Positions 19,742-32,782 of a stretch of DNA of 64,000 bases are shown in pieces. A model generated the notes under the pieces. That model was given only the letters and a program-made list of their open reading frames with translations, did not search any database and was not told where the DNA came from. Both the position numbers and the translations under genes were made by a program. Position 1 is the stretch's first letter; each line of letters starts with the position of its first letter. The DNA is from Phallusia mammillata (taxonomy: Eukaryota; Chordata; Ascidiacea; Phlebobranchia; Ascidiidae): positions 27,437-91,436 of the forward strand of contig QLIY01000673.1 of assembly GCA_003260075.1 (NCBI GenBank), in the 5' to 3' direction.

Positions 19742-22658
19742 GTTTTATTCCCAACGCTACAACATAAGAACCCACATCAGACAAGTGGACGTTTTATAAT
19801 AAAAATAATGCATTAAAAAAAACTGAGTCCTTAACCTTAAAACTTAGTCTTTAACTCAATCCCAGAGTAAAACCTTACTCGCGCCAATTCTCTTTACGTA
19901 TTTCCAAACTTTTCTGATGTGAGTTATTGTGCTAGTATATAGTTCTACCCAAAGTAGCTCACATTTCAGTACTTTTACGTATACCAGTGCCTTCAATTCT
20001 TTGCACTACCCACGTTTACATGATATTTTTGAATGCGGTGATTTTCGGCATTATTTGGTCCACACTGTTCAGTATGTTGCTGGACTTTACTGTTTCTTCA
20101 CCAATTATGCTTGGTTGCTAATCCTGCTCAGAAGATGTTCAATCGTTTGGCGATAAAATGTACTTTGCGAGAACAGAGAAATACAAGATACAATGATAGT
20201 AATAGATTTCGATCTAAACATGTGATAACCGATTTAAGAAAACCCAGATAGTTTACGCACAAAATATTAAGAAAGATCATAAATAGAAGATTTTGGTTAA
20301 ATGAAATTAAGTTTCGTTTTATTGCCTACTAAATCTCAAACAGTAGTCTATTATCACGAAAATATTACTGTTAATTGCCTAATCTGGTTAATTGCAAGGA
20401 AGATGGGAGTTGCTTTTAAGCGGAATATAGTCAGTACTAGTTTGTGTTTGATATGCGTTAAGCACCTCGGTTATATCATTCCACAAACACCAGGTCAACA
20501 TGCACAATCTCTAGATTTTACTTTTACAATTAATTTTAACCATATTCAAATTTTAAAACGGTTGCCTTGCGTTAAACGTCTACGGGTTCAAATGTCAAAA
20601 TCCCAAAGGCCACTTGAATTCCTTATTTTTTTGCGTTATTCACACACAATACACCAACGGCAGTTCTCTTTCAAACTCTTGTAACAGAAAAACTAAAATA
20701 CATACATCGAAAGCCGAAACAGTTATGAAATTCACGCTTGAAGCGTACAGATGCGAATCCATATAGTTGTTTTTTTTTCAGTCGAAACACTCAAACAATT
20801 TTTCACCCAAAACACAAAATACAAAAATTTCAAACATTATTCAAAGAAATAAAAGTCCCGCAATCCGTGCGCCGCTAGGTGGAGCTACATAGCCGCACTT
20901 CTTTGGGGCGCTGCGCTCCGCTCATCCAATGTTATAAAATCGAAATCCGGTGGAATAAAAATTTTCGGAAACTATTTCTATTCTTCCTCTTCTTCTTCAA
21001 CTACAGCAGTTTTTTCGAATCTCGAAGATTCTGTTTAATGCAAAACATAACTTTAATGAACATTGAAAAAGTTTAGACAAAATTTTTTTTTACAAGAAAC
21101 AAGTTTTGGTTCTTGGTTTTAAACAGAATTTTCGGGCATTGCGTTGTCTATTGGTTATTCAGAAACAAAGCAGCTACATTATTGTGGACGTACAACATAA
21201 TGAAATTATCGTCTGGAACAAACTGTACTACATATCAGTAGTTTTAATCTGTTTGTACTACCCTAAATGGTATATATGACTTGTTTAGGGTTTATACTCA
21301 TTTTTGCAAAATGGTGCTGAAATTTATATGGTTATTCTAAGTGGTAATGTTAATAAAGGGTTTAAGAACCACTACTATATATTTCAATGGTCTCCGGCTC
21401 TTTCATGTTAATCAAGCTTCATTATAAATGCATAACGCGTTTTGTTGATTTTTCTTTTCTCTCCGCAGCCTCATTCTTAAAGGTCAGGTGTGTTAAACAC
21501 GTGCATGTTTAATTCACACAAACAAAGTGACCTTGAATAAAACATGAGAGCTTTCTAGCTTCCAAGCTAATTAGGTTCAACCCAACTTGGCCTAAGCGAG
21601 TCTACTTCAGCATATTAACGTCATTTGGTATAAAATATTTTTGACGCTCACCTTTAAAAATCGGCACGTCAAGTCTTAAAGGTGTGTCCTGACGATGTAA
21701 AACTTTCTTCGGGTTAGTTTGTTTTCCATTTTTTTGTGTTCCTACATGAAACGTGAGATTGGTTTAAAATATTGTTTAAAATGATACGGGTGAGGATTTT
21801 TTCAGCTTGTGGTAAAGGTTTGTTTGTAAAATGGGCGTTAGGTGGTAAAATCTTTCGTCGCCACATTAAACGCCAACAGACCATTCGGTAAACGACACAG
21901 CCACAAGAATTTTGTAAAGAGCCTTAAAAAATTTTTTTGGGAAGAAAAACTTGTTGTGACATTTTTCAGGTCGGTTTGAAACACTGAATTATATCACCAG
22001 TATTAAGATATTTTGATTATTTTTTGGGTAAGGGTTATGGCCCCGTAGTTACAGTTATTAAAGTTTCAAAACCTGCGCTTCTTAACAGTAGTGCGAATCT
22101 TTGGCTTTTAGTGTAACTAAGCTGTGGCTCCTTATGTACCATACAACCTTTTTACAGAGACGTGATTCTTACTATTATTACGCGATGAAAAGTAATGCAA
22201 ACAGTTGCCGGTCGAGTAAAGAAAGTAACGTAAGTTTAAATTCAGTTTGACATTCACGATGTTGCAAACCGAATTAGACAACGATACAATTTTGTTTTTA
22301 TCCATGTAAGCAGTAGTCCGGCAATATTACAAAAAAAATTAACGCAGACACGTTCTAACGTTGTCATTGTCAAGCTCACTTAAGTACACCTGGTCCAAAG
22401 GTTTTCAAACGCGTATATATATTGATTGTGTTAATTGTGTTTTAAAGCAGTTACGCTTTTAACAATCTTTGGGGACATTTTAAACATGGTCAATCTATTT
22501 TTGAGGTCTAGTTGCAGTTCTGTCCATTAAAAATCTCGAACGAAATGTTGTAAGACCATTCTCTCTTGTGGGATGTTTTGAAATTTCAAATTGCAACACA
22601 TAGTACTGTATATGAGGTATTTGCTTTAATGTGCATTTAAAGCTCATTTGTTAAGGTT

Positions 22659-22767
22659 TTACCGTTCGGGCTTGGACGAAGCTGGAAACGTTTTCTTTCT
22701 GCCATTTGAAGCTTGCTTACGGAATCTTCTTGTAGACTCAAACCATTGCCGTACTTGGTCGTTTGAG
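22659..22767 (-). CDS. Terminal exon of a homeodomain protein (helix 3)
   Basis: After a minus-strand acceptor (TTTTTGTGCAG) the frame reads SNDQVRQWFESTRRFRKQ, then a short basic tail and a TAA stop at 22659. This matches the homeodomain recognition helix pattern Q-V-x-x-W-F-x-x-x-R-R: W and F at positions 48-49, with basic residues after. An intron just before helix 3 is common in homeobox genes. The usual N51 is replaced, since FESTRR has S or T where FQNRR has N, so the domain is divergent or the copy is decayed. I found no exons for helices 1 and 2 in the 5 kb upstream on the minus strand. It may be the 3' end of a gene with long introns, or a remnant. Confidence 0.45.
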
Positions 22768-23915
22768 CTGCACAAAAAGAAATTTATTTACATTAGGGAT
22801 CAAACGTTTAAGCCAGACTAATTAGTTTGTTGGGTCACCAGGCATCTGAACAACACCACAAACAAACGTAGAAATAAAGGTATGCAAAACATGATCGATA
22901 AATTTAGGTCTTCATATTTATGCAATTCTGAAATCGTTTAATCCTTTTTAGCACAAGACTTGTGTTTGGAAATTCCTGTTAGTTCAATGCACTTCACTCC
23001 ATTGTTGATAGCCATTGAACAGAGTCAGACTCTTTCAAAACAGCAAAGGTTTACAACACACAAGTAAGCTATAACACAGTGCAAACACAACTTCGAGTCA
23101 AACCGCTGCATACTCATGTCATGTTTTCATGCAACAAGATTTCTGACAAGCCATTTTGAATCGGGGCAGTTGGTGGGGTTGGGAGGACCGTAATATGACG
23201 TATCATACGTTGTCTCCTAATAAGGACGCTATTGCAACAAGGCGCTTCCCAACGTTATCGTGACATGGGTTTGTGGTGTTTAAACACGATATGATAGCAT
23301 GGATTTTCTAGGGGAGTGTAGCAAGTCAACCTCCCATTGACAAGAGAAAAAGCAAGTACAGAACACTAACAACGCACCAGAAATGAACGGTTATTCCCAA
23401 TTTATTTAGGTCCACGAAACATAACTAAAAAATGTTGGGCAAACTTCTTGAATGTTGCACTCCTGAACTAGAGCAGCGGGGAGGAATTTTAAAACTTGAG
23501 GGAAGGAACTTACTTTAATTTTTACGTGTGCTTTAAAAATAGACACTTAAGCTCTGGGAATATAACCTGTGAAGTTGATAGAAGATCCACTTTTTTCAAT
23601 AATCTTTGTATGGTTTAGAAACTATGTATTTTATTAGGGAGGAATGAAAATGTTTTTAATTGGTAAAGGAGGAATTCGTCGAAAAAGGTTGGGAACCACT
23701 GAACTAGAGTGTTTTATTTATTAGTGTTATAAATATTTTAAAGCCATGTTGTGTAGAAGTCTATGTTATGGTTTCGTATCCATTCTTCGCATTGCATAGG
23801 TAACGCCTATTTATCCCAAAACCGGGATTTTGAGGTCAATCATAGGTCTTAGATCGTTAAATTCACCTTTTTACTTTTTGCTGATGCAAATGCCAACCAC
23901 ATTGCTTTTTTTCCT

Positions 23916-23926
23916 CCCCCCCCCCC
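23916..23926. other. 10-base gap shown as C, flanked by duplicate sequence
   Basis: 23785-23915 matches 23926 onward (CTTCGCATTGCATAGGTAAC), with about 50 bp missing from the right copy. Confidence 0.85.
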
Positions 23927-24468
23927 TTCGCATTGCATAGGTAACGCCTATTTATCCCAAAACCGGGATTTTGCTGGTGCAAATGCCAACCACATTGCTT
24001 TTTTTCCCTACATGATGTATGCGGTTTCAATTGTTACATTTAAGATCTAATTTTACCAGCAGACTGAGAGACATAGTGACATTGACACAGTGACATTTTC
24101 TCAGACATAACAAATCATGGGATTTACATTAATCTTACAGAAAATAGGTTTGCAAAATTATTTTTCCATATTAAAGGCCATTGAAATGTCAGCTTTAACG
24201 TAGACCTTTATTCAAATTTGATTCTAAACGTTATATGACCTCAAGTATAATTGATTTTATAAACCACCGTTCGCGTAAAACATGTTTAAAACTCTTGTAG
24301 ATGTCAAAAAAAAACAAGGACTGATTCAATTTGCAGCAATTATTCAATCGGGTTTTGAATGTTAAAACCACAAACCATATCATAGCGACATAACATGTTG
24401 GTTGACATCAGTAGCAACAGAAATTGAAAATGTCGTCGTATCTATTGTTGCAACAAAGCGCTTGCCAG

Positions 24469-24645
24469 CAGTGCTGGATTAACCATTAGGCAAAGTAGGC
24501 CCGTGCCTGCAGCCCGGTCAAAAATCCAGGCCACTTTAAATGATTTGGCAACACTGATAATTCTAATTTTTTAGTTGGCAACCCTGATTTTCGGGCCACT
24601 TATAAAATGTGCCTACAGGCCCAGCAGACCCTTAATCCGGCACTG
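24469..24645. mobile_element. hAT MITE, CAGTGCTGGATTAA family
   Basis: CAGTGCTGGATTAACC to CTTAATCCGGCACTG, flanked by exact 8-bp CTTGCCAG. 177 bp, non-coding. Confidence 0.85.
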
Positions 24646-25118
24646 CTTGCCAGTCATATACCGAGCATATGTTGTAATAAACTGCTTTGTGTGTCATAGT
24701 TCATTATATAATTTTCGCAATTCATAGCCAACATTAAACGGTTTAAATTTAAACTTTAAAGCTTAACTACCAACAAAAGTTTCATCAAATAAAGAATACA
24801 TTGCAGTCATTTCACAAGTCAAACTTTCGGGCAAAGTTTTTATCATGACTATTTGTTAGGCAATTCTGTGTTTGGTTAAGCCACCTTTTAATGACATGTT
24901 TTCTTTTACACATACGATTTTTTGCGTGTTAGATTGGATTAGTAAGCCGAGTTTTTCGGGTCGTGTTTGGGTTAAGTTTAAGTTGAAAGAAGAGCTCGAA
25001 GAAATCTGCACAACTGGTCGAATTGACGGCAAACGATCTCCTGGACGACAGAGAACAAATTTCATTTGCACCGCAATTTTCACCAACTTTCAGGCCTTAT
25101 TCAGGCTTCGTTTTCAGC

Positions 25119-25119
<1 letters not shown>

Positions 25120-25159
<40 letters not shown>
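25120..25159. other. C run, 40 bases, probable masked gap
   Basis: The left flank (CACCGCAATTTTCACCAACT to GTTTTCAGC) is repeated at 25240-25290. Confidence 0.8.
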
Positions 25160-25161
<2 letters not shown>

Positions 25162-25535
25162 CGCTAAAATTTTAGCACGGCATCCTGATTGATTGATTGA
25201 ATCAAATGGACGGGCCTGGCTTTATACTCGGCCTCATTTGCACCGCAATTTTCACCAGCTTTCAGGCCTTATTCAGGCTTCGTTTTCAGCGAAAAAATTG
25301 TGGTTTAATTAGGATTTCTGCTTTAAATATCACACAAAGGAAGAAAAAATTTTAACATTCACAACTCACCGGTCGAAGTAACATCTGCCATATTCAATGT
25401 TCGGACGAATGTTTTTCAAATAGGAAAGGCAAAATTTCTTCGTACAACGTTGTTCACACTTACTTGACAACACAAATAGATACACTTATATTGCTTTCAC
25501 AAGTATACAAGAAAAAGCTTACACTTTAAAGATGG

Positions 25536-25545
25536 CCCCCCCCCC
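25536..25545. other. 10-base gap shown as C, flanked by duplicate sequence
   Basis: 25442-25535 and 25546-25635 are near-identical copies starting GTACAACGTTGTTCACACTT. Confidence 0.9.
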
Positions 25546-26408
25546 GTACAACGTTGTTCACACTTACTTGACAACACAAATAGATACACTTATGCTTTCG
25601 CAAGTATACACGAAAAAGCTTACACTTTAAAGATGACTCTGAAACACACAAAGAATATGTGGTTACAGAAATAAAATGTCGTGAACCAATGAAAATCATC
25701 GGTTGTGTCACGTGTCACGCACATGGCCCTTGACAGACCTCCTAAAGACTTTAGTTTATCTTAACAACCACTTTGGTTGCTGATCGACGGTCCTATTTGT
25801 AACCTGGACTTGTTAAATGACCAAGGTTTTGGTGTCCTCGAACTAGCGGTTTTGCTGGAATAAGTTGTGCTTTAGTTCCTAAATTGTGGCAGTATTGCGC
25901 TTGCTTTAGTTTCAAGCTCGTACCAAGGGTTGGATTGCTCTGATTTGGCCAAACGTGTTTGGGATGGCAAATGCAACGTTACATTTGTTGTTCCATTCGC
26001 AACAACAGTTATTTAGTAATTTGATGCCGCAAGACGGTCAAAAAACTTAATTCTTTCAAATATTTTGCTTCACCTCATGATGACAGCTTTATGGCTGGGA
26101 CGGGAAGGGGTATTACCCCTAACCCCGCTTTTTAATAGAACCCCATGTTTATCGCGACTGAAACCGCAAATTAACGAAACTCTAGCGCAAAAAATACATA
26201 ACAAAATTATTGAGGGCTGACTCATTGCCCTCAGACTCACTTAAATGTGCACTGAGGATGTTTCGTTTTGCTTAAACAACTTCGCTTTTTCGGTTCGGTT
26301 CATTTATTAGGTTAATAAACCTTGGCCAGTGCAAAAACCAACGCACCAACGCAAGTGCATCCAGCTGTCCTGTAGCTTTGGCAATGTTACTTTACGGTTC
26401 GTTTGAAA

Positions 26409-26845
26409 CAGGGACGTGCAACATACGGCCCGCCAAGCTATTTAGTGTGGCCCGCACCAACACACTGCTTAAGAAAGAAAATACAATTCTTCTGAGAATT
26501 TAGCAAAATTTTCCACTAGTTTTTGATAAATCTCCTAAGTTGCTATGCTACACGTAACAAGTATAAGCTAAATTAGCGTTTTCCAACCGGTGGATCATAC
26601 AGCAGTTACAGCAAGTAGCCTACTTCACCGAATGTGACGTAACAATTCCCTTTGTCTAGTAAACAATTATTTTGTTGCGAACGCCAGCTTTGGGCTGAAA
26701 CTCTGTAAGTTGTAGAAAATAAATTGATTGATGCTTTTGGAAGAATTTCGAATTTATTGTGCACAGGAAAAAAAGTTATGTGGCCCTCGCTTGACACCCG
26801 AAATTTGTTGTACGGCCCACCGACGAAAAATGTTGCACACCCCTG
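26409..26845. mobile_element. hAT MITE, CAGGGACGTGCAAC family
   Basis: CAGGGACGTGCAAC to GTTGCACACCCCTG, with flanks GTTTGAAA and GTTTAAAA (8 bp, one mismatch). Subterminal TACGGCCCGCC and TACGGCCCACC are typical of this hAT group. Confidence 0.8.
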
Positions 26846-26914
26846 GTTTAAAAGAACACGCTCGGCGAATTCCGGAAACCGCATTGGCACCGCTCAGTGC
26901 ATAAATACTCAGAA

Positions 26915-27067
26915 ATGATCAGTTCGATTCGTAGAAATGCAGAGCATGATGGTCAACCTGCCAGCATAATTCCTGCAAAACGTAGCCGCAAGACATACAT
27001 GCACGAAAACGGTACATGGTATTACGTTCGTTGTCCTACAGTTCAGATCATTTATACTATTGTTTGA
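26915..27067 (+). CDS. Small ORF of unknown status (50 aa)
   Basis: A short ORF contains a basic run (PAKRSRKTYMHENG) and a possible GT donor at GGTACATGG. It lies just after a hAT MITE. It could be a first exon or a chance frame. No family is recognised. Confidence 0.15.
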   Translation: MISSIRRNAEHDGQPASIIPAKRSRKTYMHENGTWYYVRCPTVQIIYTIV

Positions 27068-29604
27068 CCATTGGTGCTCAAAGCATTGGCTTTTTAATGC
27101 TTCCCTCTTTTTTACTGCCTTAGCCCTTCCAAAGTGCGAATTTACTAAAAGACTTTAATCTCGTACACCTCACAATATCACTTTTATGTATTTACCCATT
27201 CAACATCTGGAAATTCAAATTTAGAGGAACATGTTTTTGGATTTGCAACCTTTTTGTACAAATTTTCCTTCGACAGAAACACTTACAAATAAAAAAAAGT
27301 TTCTTATGTTCCATATACAAATGATAACGAGCCTTGCAATGGAAAACAAACATATATGACACCAACTTAAAATGTTATGCAATATACAATACGCAGTTCT
27401 TTAGGAGAACATTAACCCCATGTGCTGTGTCTATAATCGCATTTCTTGAGCGTATGTTCCCAGGAATAAAATCGATAAAGCTGCCATGACCTTTTGCCCG
27501 ATAAACGTCCTTAGATTTTACGCCGATCTTATATCTTTCAAAAAGCTCTTTTTGCAGAGGTTTAACGTGGCAAAAACCCTGTTTGAAATGTTATGTTTGG
27601 TTTGGGTTCAAAATTTGAAAGCTGTGGTAAATCGCAACCAATTTGGATCAATACCTAAACAACACATGACAGAGTGACTTTATAAAGCTCAAGTACTCGT
27701 TACATATTGACATAAACAGGCTCACTTCGTAAGTTAAATACACATGTTGTTATCTGGTGACACACAAATTTGTCGCTAGAACCAACGTTCAGAAATATGT
27801 TAGCCTTTTCTGCACGCTGCTACCAATATAAACTATAGCCAAGACTTCTATAACGTCTCTATGTCCAAGATTGGTCCTTATTTTAATGAGCAACTTCTGA
27901 ATAAATATATCATTGCCCTATATCTGATAAACGCTCTCATGTTTTACTTCAGTTCTTTTTAGTATGGACAAGCTTTGTTTAGTTAAGTTAGAGTGGCTAT
28001 TTTGCTGTAAAAACTTTGCTAAATGTCACAAATAAACTATTTTGCATTTGTTAATCCAATTATTATGTCAGAAACCAAACCATCTGATAAATTTTTGGTA
28101 AGAATACATGAATTATTTCTAGTTATCCTTTCCATTAGCTCAACATCGAGGCAGTCTTAGCTATTAAGTCCCTTAAACCGCCTAATGTAACTGCCCTGTT
28201 TCTCGGCACGACGCACTCATTTTTCAGCAGTTGTTGTCTCCGCTACAATACCGGACTGGTCACGCTTTTTTGGCTCGGTCGTCGTTTTTAATCACACAGT
28301 TTTTTTCTTATGCGTGGGCCCTGATCCAAAACAGGACGAAGTGTGCTGTCATGACACGACGTCTTATTACAAGAGTTGTTTGTTGGGTAATTAATAGTTG
28401 GTCTATTTGCGGTTAGTGGGTAGTTTTTTTTGCTTTTATGGCATTCTGGAAAATAGGGACCAAAATAAATGAGATAGGTGTATAAAAATAACACAGTCAT
28501 TAATTTCCGAAAAAAGTGACTAATTAGGTAAAAAATAATAATTAAAGATTGATTTTCTATTTTTACAAAAACTTTAACAGCTGTTGTTGCTGTAATGAGT
28601 AGTTGTTTCCTTTACGAATTAATGACTTACTTCCTAAACATAGTCATCTGTTTGTTAAATGCGTGATCGCAAGTTTAGTGCTTTATTCTACACCAAACAT
28701 CAGTAAGTTATTATTTAAAATTTTGACATGGGTTTGCATTATTAGACAGTTTTTCTCTCATTACCGTCGTACGTTTTGCCATTTTTAGACCAACGTAAAA
28801 CAAATAATACCGAAAAAAGTTTGTTTACTTATATTTACACACTAATTTATTTTATTTTATATGGGTCATTATAAAAGTAATTTACTCCAATGGTAACCTA
28901 TGCTTTGGATAATAGAAAATACTTTTAGCCAGTTCGACAACATTATTTTCGTATTTAAATAGAATCTGTGCTTACGTACGTTTGTCTTCTAACGTGGCAA
29001 TCGCCTGATCATATCTTCTGTTCAAACATGCATTCGGACAATAAACTTCAAAAAACATCTAATACTTCTGCATTCTAACACCAAGGTGTCACATTCCTGC
29101 TTAAGCGTAAAACAAACACCAAGGATTTATGCGCACCTGCTTCTGTTCGACGGGCGACTTACACGATTTGACAGGGTGGAAAATTACGAACCTCATCTTC
29201 AAACCGGGCTGACTTAAGCCCAAACAAGACTGGGTCAAATTTCTTGAAATCACCTTATGACTCAATACATGCCGTAAATATGCGTTTCTGGTGGCAACGC
29301 AAAATCATCTAACAACCACTTAATTCATGTTTGTTTAATTTTATCCTCGGAGAGTGGGTAAAGCTTAAAGGCGTTTGAGTCCGCCGTCAAGCTGTCTGAT
29401 TTAATGCAAGTCCGTTAAATCATTTATTTATGGTATTTTTTTCGACTTTGGAAGTTTGTGACTTTAATTTAGTTCAACCCATCGGGTTCCACTGGCAATG
29501 CCGCCGAAGTTTCTTGCTCGTGAAAAACACAAGCGACCGAGACAGAATTATAACCCTGGTAATTGCCCAAAGTTTAAGCGGGCTTAATTCAAACGTTTCG
29601 AAAA

Positions 29605-29614
29605 CCCCCCCCCC
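29605..29614. other. 10-base gap shown as C, left edge of an 80-bp island
   Basis: The island 29615-29694 between this run and the next repeats at 29895-29974. Confidence 0.85.
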
Positions 29615-29694
29615 GAGATAAACTGAGAGTGATTATACTGAACAATATCAGACCCTCCAACAGATAGCATGGTTGTAATTGAATATAGAACTGA

Positions 29695-29704
29695 CCCCCC
29701 CCCC
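29695..29704. other. 10-base gap shown as C, right edge of an 80-bp island
   Basis: See the island between 29605 and 29704. It duplicates sequence 200 bp downstream. Confidence 0.85.
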
Positions 29705-30709
29705 TTCCCGTCTAAAAATGCCCCCTAACTGCGGTTTGACAAGCACAACGATAAGATTACCCCGGAAAACAATGACGTTACGCCATCTCATCGTGATACA
29801 AACAATACGCGTTTATGTCTACAGTGTTAGTCAATGGGGATAATGGGATGAACTCTACACCCGCTTATTGCCTGTTGTTCACAAAACTGACATAAATGAG
29901 ATAAACTGAGAGTGATTATACTGAACAATATCAGACCCTCCAACAGATAGCATGGTTGTAATTGAATATAGAACTGAAGATGCCAGTTAGGCGAAATATA
30001 TACATTCAATGTAAATTCATTGACTGATTCTATAACTTGAAAAATATTTTTTGTTCACAGTTAAATAAGATAAAAAATTTAAACTTAAGAATACATCTAA
30101 AAAGGCACGTTTTAAACCAATAAAGCTCAATAGAGCTCTTACATTATGAAGTTCTTTCCGGCTTCATAATTCCTAAAGTGCTTCTTAGTCGCTATGTTTT
30201 CTTTGACCAAGCAAACTTACTAGTAAAAAATCTAAGACTGTATGATGATAGTGACCCCATATCTGACTACACTGTTCAAAGCCTAGTCAGAGTTCAATGA
30301 ACGTCACAATTTCCTTTCCCCCTTGGGTTCTCGGGCCCCGCTACCCACCTCAATCAACAGTCAACTGGCAAAACGGATTTTCGCACCGATTACTCGGGAA
30401 ACAGAGCGTGGAAAGCCGCCAAATAACGACCAATTTCTCTAGTGTCCGCTCGTACGACCGCTGTTTCCCATCCAGTAACCTTTGCTACATGAGAAAGCGT
30501 TCTGTCTTTCGGTCACAACTGCCCAATATCCGGCCCAACTCGCCTCACTGGGCGCTTACTGACTGACAGATTACTAGGGAAACGCCGAAGGCCCTGAATT
30601 GCTGCAATCAGTCATCAAAACAGCGCTCGCGCGGCGGCTATCTTCAAAGAAGACTTGTCTCGTTAAGCTGTCATCCGTAACTTTGCAGTTTTTGCTGAGT
30701 GCTGCTGTT

Positions 30710-30710
<1 letters not shown>

Positions 30711-30801
<91 letters not shown>
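30711..30801. other. C run, 91 bases, probable masked gap
   Basis: Abrupt C run after GTGCTGCTGTTA. No repeated flank seen. Confidence 0.8.
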
Positions 30802-30803
<2 letters not shown>

Positions 30804-31502
30804 AACAGCAAACAATTGAAGTGTCAGACAGAATTTACAACCAGCTTCGTCTTATTAATTTTATACCCAGTAATTTATTCTACAAATAATACAAAGACTT
30901 AAGACTTTGTTCAATACGCAATTTAAGGATTTGTCTGACATAGTGCGCTGATTTCTTGCAAACGCAGTTTATTACTATGTTGCTCTGCGACCACCTCTAA
31001 CTGCAAACATAAAAGTAATTCATTCTACAAATCAAAGTTTCTTCGTGATTTAGAACCCAAAGTACATTAAATTATCTTCCAAAAACACTTTGTTTTCGCC
31101 CTAAATTGTTTTTTTTTTGTTCCATGTATGCACCTTTGCTACTTTTAACCGTTTTTAGCTAATCATAAACCCATTATGACACGACAATAGCGACGACAAA
31201 ACGTGCTTCTCGACGCAGTAAATTAAACGCTGACCCGTCTGACCACAGTGCATGACCGGACTTTTTTCTCTGGACAATTAGTTTTGAAGAAATGACCCGC
31301 ACTTAACTTAATCACGTTTCGTTGAAAACAATCGCCCACTCTTTGAAGCTGAAATACAGCGCAATTCGGAAAACTCGGACAATTATAGGGTCCTTATCTC
31401 GCCGTGGGTCGCTAACCGGCAAACAAGTAATTTTCCCGTGTTCTGTATTAAAGATAATCCGTATTTTCTTACCCACGCAATAGCCTTAATCTGTTCCTGA
31501 TA

Positions 31503-31863
31503 AAAATAGTACTCTGTGATGTCGTAAACAATTACAACAATCGGTATTATGGCGTCACTATCACTTTTAATTGTAGAACTAATTTCTTTATTGGAACTTT
31601 CGAAACAATTGAAGCTTGATTTTTTTAAATAGCACTTTGTGATGTTATAAACACTAACAAAAGGTATTATGACGTCACTATCACTTTTACATGTAGAACT
31701 AGTTTCTTTACTGGGACTTTCGGAACACTTGAAGCCACCCCCCCCCCCTTTTTTAAATAGCACTTTGTGATGTTATAAACACTAACAAACGGTATTATGA
31801 CGTCACTATCACTTTTACATGTAGGACTAGTTTCTTTACTGGGACTTTCGGAACACTTGAAGC
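31503..31863 (+). repeat. Tandem repeat of about 125 bp carrying CRE-like sites
   Basis: Units begin at about 31503, 31629 and 31757. Each holds GTATTATG(A/G)CGTCACTATC, so TGACGTCA (the CRE palindrome) is present in two of three. Units 1 and 2 are real diverged neighbours. Units 2 and 3 flank a 10-C gap and are nearly identical, so unit 3 is probably an allelic duplicate. Confidence 0.65.
31738..31748. other. 10-base gap shown as C, flanked by duplicate sequence
   Basis: 31629-31737 and 31749-31863 are near-identical copies of one tandem unit. Confidence 0.85.
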
Positions 31864-32772
31864 CAATTTTAGGGAGTCGACTGAAGTACGCTTATAACCA
31901 CTTTGGAAAGTTCCAAACTTGCGTAACAAACGACTGCTGAAGCGCAGAACAAAGGAATTGGAATACATTGTGATTTCCGGCGCTTTTCCTGAGTTATTGA
32001 CGTCAAGCTGTTGAGAAAGCAATACCAACTGCCTCGTATCCCTTTTCCTGGACATTAAGGTTTCGAATATTCACAAGGGAGACAATAACAATATTTCTCA
32101 ATTCTATTCGAATAAGATCCTAAACACGGCAGACATATTTCAAATTAAGCATGACAAAGAATTCGTTCAATACGCAATCTGAGTTTGTTGTCTGGCATAA
32201 TGTACTGACGTTGAACGGGTTTCTTAAAACATAGTTTACTGCTTACAATCCGTTGGACAACAAACTCTGACTGCAGACATATAAGTTACAATCACCTAAC
32301 TCTGCTACCATAGCAAGCAATAACGTATGATACTGTAACATTATATGGCTGATTATAACAGCAGTTACCGTTGTCAACTTTAGCCTGAAGTCAGAACTAT
32401 GTAGCAACACGAATATGAAACGTTTATGTGTCTCAATGTTTACGAGTTATCTGTCACTCAAAGGCACATAAGGCCTGCAGACAGGTTACAAATGTAAACG
32501 CAAGCACTTATTGTAGTGTTAAACCACCATTCGCAATAAGTTTAGTATGTCAATGCAGTTTAGTGTGGTTCGTTTTATCACTTTTTAAGTGGAAAGTAAA
32601 TCAGGGTCATTATTTGATATAAATATTGGGTTTTAGGTCTTAACATTATGAACTCAAACCATTTTAACCAAACAAACACAAAATTCAACACCAATCGAGT
32701 CACTGGGACTTTTTGGTCAAAGTAAGTCAATGTAAAAAAATATGGGCTAAGACATTTTTCGACAAATTCTTT

Positions 32773-32782
32773 CCCCCCCCCC
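32773..32782. other. 10-base gap shown as C, flanked by duplicate sequence
   Basis: 32671-32772 and 32783-32884 (102 bp each) differ at about two bases. Confidence 0.9.

Larger units (their letters stand above)
19170..22658. other. Intergenic
   Basis: 3' flank of the sulfotransferase gene, the foldback element at 19569, and otherwise AT-rich sequence without a supported gene. A 127-codon ORF at 20301-20684 (+) is unassigned. Confidence 0.5.
30885..32310 (+). repeat. Diverged repeat pair, about 150 bp, 1.26 kb apart
   Basis: 30890-31020 and 32152-32285 share GTTCAATACGCAAT, GTCTG(A/G)CATA and (T/A)ACTGCA(A/G)ACAT(A/A) in the same order. Confidence 0.45.

Noticed and set aside
30297..30566. 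GC-richer ORF of 89 codons
   Set aside because: No domain, no good splice borders; may be a regulatory GC-rich patch, but this cannot be shown.
30599..30902. Open frames with long proline homopolymers (also at 7075, 19596, 25120, 35146, 40062, 46113) and polyglycine on the other strand
   Set aside because: They exist only because a C run reads as Pro or Gly in every frame. The runs are almost certainly masked gaps.
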